DNA of 6,436 nt from assembly GCA_031423995.1 (NCBI GenBank), contig JANPGO010000108.1, positions 1 to 6,436 on the forward strand, read 5' to 3'. Made by a program: the position numbers and the translations under genes. The stretch is from STC-74 sp031423995. Its GTDB lineage: Bacteria > Patescibacteriota > Gracilibacteria > BD1-5 > UBA2023. The first letter of the stretch is position 1, and each line of letters opens with the position of its first letter. A model generated the notes under the pieces. That model searched no databases, had not been told where the DNA came from, and saw only the letters and a list, made by a program, of their open reading frames with translations. Shown piece by piece: positions 3,805 through 6,436 of the stretch.

Positions 3805-6435
3805 TTACCCACTACAACTTACACAATTTTCCTTACTGACTTCACTCGAGAGAGAGCGGACATAGTAGACGGTCTTGATCCCTTGTCTCCATGACTTCAG
3901 ATAGTAACCATAGAGTTCCTTCGGAGAGACCTTCGCTGGGTCGATCATCCACTCGAAGCTGATCGATTGATCGATCCACTTGTAGATCACAGAGATCATA
4001 TCGATGACATCGTTCATATCCATGGTGACGTATTCCTTGTAGTACCAGAAGTTCTCGGCATTGAGCTTGGGTGCTATGCGGATGGTCGGAGAGGCGAGAT
4101 TCGTCTCGACGAAGTACTTCTTGTAAATCGGGAGGAGGGCAGCTGTGGTTCCGACGATCCCTGCGGTTGAAGTATTCGGTGCTGGAGCTGAGTGGTAGCC
4201 GAACCTGGTTCCGACTTTCTTCATCTCATCGAGGAGTGCCTTCCAATCGAGGTGCGCATTCATCGTCTCCTTCGTGAGGAGGGTTGCATCCTTCCCGAGG
4301 ATAATCCCCTTCGAGTGCTCTGATCCTGGAAAGAGTGGATAGGCTCCACGCTCTTTCGCGATAGCGATTGAGGCTCGGTAGGTATAGTAGGTGAAGAGCT
4401 CGAAGAGTGAGTCTACATGGGCGCGAGCCTCAGGGGAGTCATATGCCATCGAGTGCGTCGCAAGGTGTTCTGCGAGTCCGAGGTAGCCGATACCGATCGA
4501 TCGGTACTTGAGTGCCGTCATCTCTGCTGCCTTGATCGGGAACTTCGTAATCGTGATGACATTATCGAGGAGACGACAGATGACATCCATACATTCAGCG
4601 ATCATCTTCTCATCGTGGACATTCGCGATATTCACTGATGCGAGATTACAGGTGACGACATCCCCTGCTTCATACTTGATAATGATCTTTCCATCCTCGA
4701 TGGTCTCTTCGATGAACTTCGCAGGAGATGAGTTCTGACAGATCTCCGTACAGAGCTGCGTCGAGTAGATCTTCCCTGCATGCTTGTTCGGATTGGTGCG
4801 ATTGACGGTATCGCGGTAGAAGACATAGGGCATACCCGTCTCAACAGTGGTCTTCAGGAATGCCTTGAAGAGGTCTTTAGCCTTGATCACCTTCTTCATA
4901 CTGAGGGTCTCGTCCTTCTCAAGTATCGCATAGAATGTTTCGAATTCTTCATTGAAGGTATCTTCGAGACACTTTCCGTATTTCTTCCCGATCTCATATG
5001 GATCGAAGAGTGACCACTCTCCATCAGCATCGACACGCTGCATGAAGAGGTCAGGCATAGAGACGGCAGGGAAAATATCGAATGCCTTCGAGCGGATATC
5101 ACCCGTCTCAGTCTGGAGTTCGAGGAAGTCATAGATATCACGATGCCAGACATCGAGCGTGACCGAGACGGCACCGAGACGAGCTCCGAGCTGGTTGACT
5201 GCGACGGCAGTATCATTGATCACCTTGACCCATGGATTGACACCACCGGCCGCCCCCTTGATCCCACGGATCTCAGCGCCCTGTGCTCGGATATGTCCGA
5301 GGTAGACACCGACTCATCCTCCGTATTTCGAGATCTGAGCGATGTCTTCGATACCATGATAGATGGAGTGGAGATCATCTCCGATATTGAGCTTGAAGCA
5401 GCTCGTGAGCTGATGCCAGTTGGTACGAGCATTGATGAGGGTCGGAGTCGGGAGAGAGATATGCTGGTTCGAGCACTGATCATAGATCTTCAGAGCGAAG
5501 GCGAGACGATTCTCTGGCTTCTCTGGGATCGCGAGAAAGAGAGCAACACTCATATACATCTCCTGTGGGAGTTCATGGACGACCTTGTTCGGGTTCAGGA
5601 GGTAGCGCTTCGCGAGTGAGAGGACTGTCGTGTATCCATAGTTCATATCGGTCTTCTTGCCTTTTTTCGCGAGAATCTCTCCTGCCTTATGTATATCAGC
5701 ATCACTGTAGTATTCGAAGAAATCCTTGTAGTAGAGTCCCTTGTTCACGTAGTCGTGGAAAAATGTGAGATAGGAATCAGGCGTATAGACGTCCTTCTGT
5801 GTGAAACTTCGATTCTTCCCTGCCTTCTTGTAGAGGTCGAAGAGCGCGAGACGACCGGCGACATGTTCCCAGGCGATATTCTCGACCGTCACGAGGTCGA
5901 TACAGGTCTTCACAAGGAGCTTCGCGATATCGGAGGTCTTCATATCTTCGACGATATTTTTCTTGAATGCTTCTATCAGATCATCGAAGCTACACTTCTG
6001 TTCATAGCCCTTCACCGCCATCTTGAACATCTTCTCGATCTTGTCGAAGTCGAAATCCTCCTTGTGTCCATCGGACTTAGTCACCTGGAAACCATTTTTT
6101 TCGAACTTCTTCACGAGCTTCACATGCGCTTCGACACGCTCTTCCTGACGAGTCGCACGATAGATGATATACTCTTTCGCGACATCGAACTTCTGGAACT
6201 TCATGAGGTTGCGCTCGACGATATCACCGATGTCCTCGACGGAGGGGACACGGTTGATGAAAATCTCTCCATAGACATGATCGAGATCCTTCACGATGAA
6301 GTCAGTCACGACCGGGATGAAGGAACGATCTGGGTCACCACAGGCGATACAAGCAGCTTCGATGGCCTGTTCGATGCGTATACGGTCGAAATCGACGATT
6401 TCGTCATTTCTTTTGCGGATCTTCGTGAGGGGCAT
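3805..6435 (-). CDS. nrdA: Ribonucleoside-diphosphate reductase, class I alpha (large) subunit
   Basis: Cytosolic enzyme that reduces ribonucleoside diphosphates to deoxyribonucleotides, using a radical delivered by a small subunit (NrdB, not in this window). The 876-aa product is read through one in-frame TGA at 5316-5314 (residue 374), which supplies the third glycine of the family motif SKYGGGVGVY. Two ATP-cone regions are visible, at about residues 1-93 and 115-205, so it is longer than the 761-aa E. coli NrdA, which has one. Visible catalytic parts: redox Cys346 (TSCFKL) and Cys596 (TCNLASVN), radical Cys562 and Glu564 (QLCTEI), a PAPNTSTAG loop near 751, the radical-relay Tyr pair 857-858 (KTVYY) and the C-terminal thiol pair 871/874 (CVSC). 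The stop is TAA. The ATG lies one base from the window edge; it fits because the first ATP cone begins at once, but a start further upstream cannot be excluded. The gene is clearly more GC-rich than its neighbours. Confidence 0.96.
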
Positions 6436-6436
6436 A

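Noticed and set aside
5314..5316. Stop codon splitting nrdA into a 373-aa and a 503-codon part (pseudogene, or selenocysteine site)
   Set aside because: The codon falls on a Gly of a strongly conserved motif and other genes here carry many more UGA codons, so reassignment explains it better than mutation or selenocysteine.
5143..5619. Plus-strand 158-aa ORF opposite nrdA
   Set aside because: It lies wholly antisense to the conserved core of nrdA, has low-complexity D/E/S/R content and no recognisable family; it is a by-product of nrdA codon bias.
5605..5673. TCGCGA hexamers, frequent in nrdA, as extra copies of the terminator-tail tag
   Set aside because: Most arise from Leu/Phe/Ile-Ala-Lys codon patterns; only 5664-5673 shares ten bases with the tag, which is not enough to call a repeat.
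1..6436. CRISPR array, tRNA or rRNA genes, insertion-sequence ends
   Set aside because: No regularly spaced repeats, cloverleaf, rRNA motif, transposase or terminal inverted repeats were seen.

Overview
This 6.4 kb window comes from a bacterium that reads UGA as glycine (translation table 25), so the likely source is the Candidate Phyla Radiation: Absconditabacteria (SR1) or Gracilibacteria (BD1-5/GN02). Every gene I can support is on the minus strand. Read with the standard code they shatter into fragments; read with UGA = Gly they become seven clean ORFs containing 26 in-frame UGA codons, all ending in TAA or TAG. The decisive site is in the ribonucleotide reductase, where UGA falls in the conserved SKYGG-G-VGVY glycine run. 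The KilA-N gene (AI-G-L before GRYGG) agrees. UGG is still used for conserved tryptophans, so UGA = Trp is not the explanation.

Layout in the direction of transcription (right to left). 6435-3805: a complete class I ribonucleotide reductase large subunit (876 aa, two N-terminal ATP-cone regions). 3780-2977: a KilA-N domain protein, 24 nt downstream. 2965-2921: a second copy of the last 14 codons and stop of the reductase, differing only by synonymous changes, so the KilA-N gene is flanked by direct repeats of the nrdA 3' end. 2758-2528 and 2516-2307: two small genes 11 nt apart, a 76-aa two-repeat protein and a 69-aa zinc-ribbon-like protein, ending at a bidirectional hairpin terminator (2235-2275) that also holds a -10 box for the next gene. 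2223-1909: a 104-aa DUF805-like membrane protein. 1769-1263: an unrecognised 168-aa protein with a poly-Asp tail. 1112-177: an unrecognised 311-aa protein. A 23-bp perfect hairpin (74-125) lies beyond it.

The spacers are short (none exceeds 300 bp) and rich in signals. Two gene junctions (about 1142-1239 and 1799-1903) carry nearly the same cassette: a terminator hairpin, a conserved tail (CTTTTCKCGAGTTCGCC), a GGAAGGGAA block and a TTGACA promoter. A third, partial copy of the tail is at 140-162. On the plus strand, an isolated TTGACA promoter and strong terminator (2784-2890) suggest a small RNA.

Nucleotide metabolism is the only clear pathway here (deoxynucleotide synthesis by NrdA; no nrdB is in the window). 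The KilA-N gene looks like an inserted, phage-type DNA-binding gene. The remaining small genes form short units with their own promoters, and no common function can be read from the sequence. The most notable points are the nrdA tail duplication around the KilA-N gene, the repeated terminator-promoter cassette and the near absence of UGA-Gly codons from nrdA compared with its neighbours.
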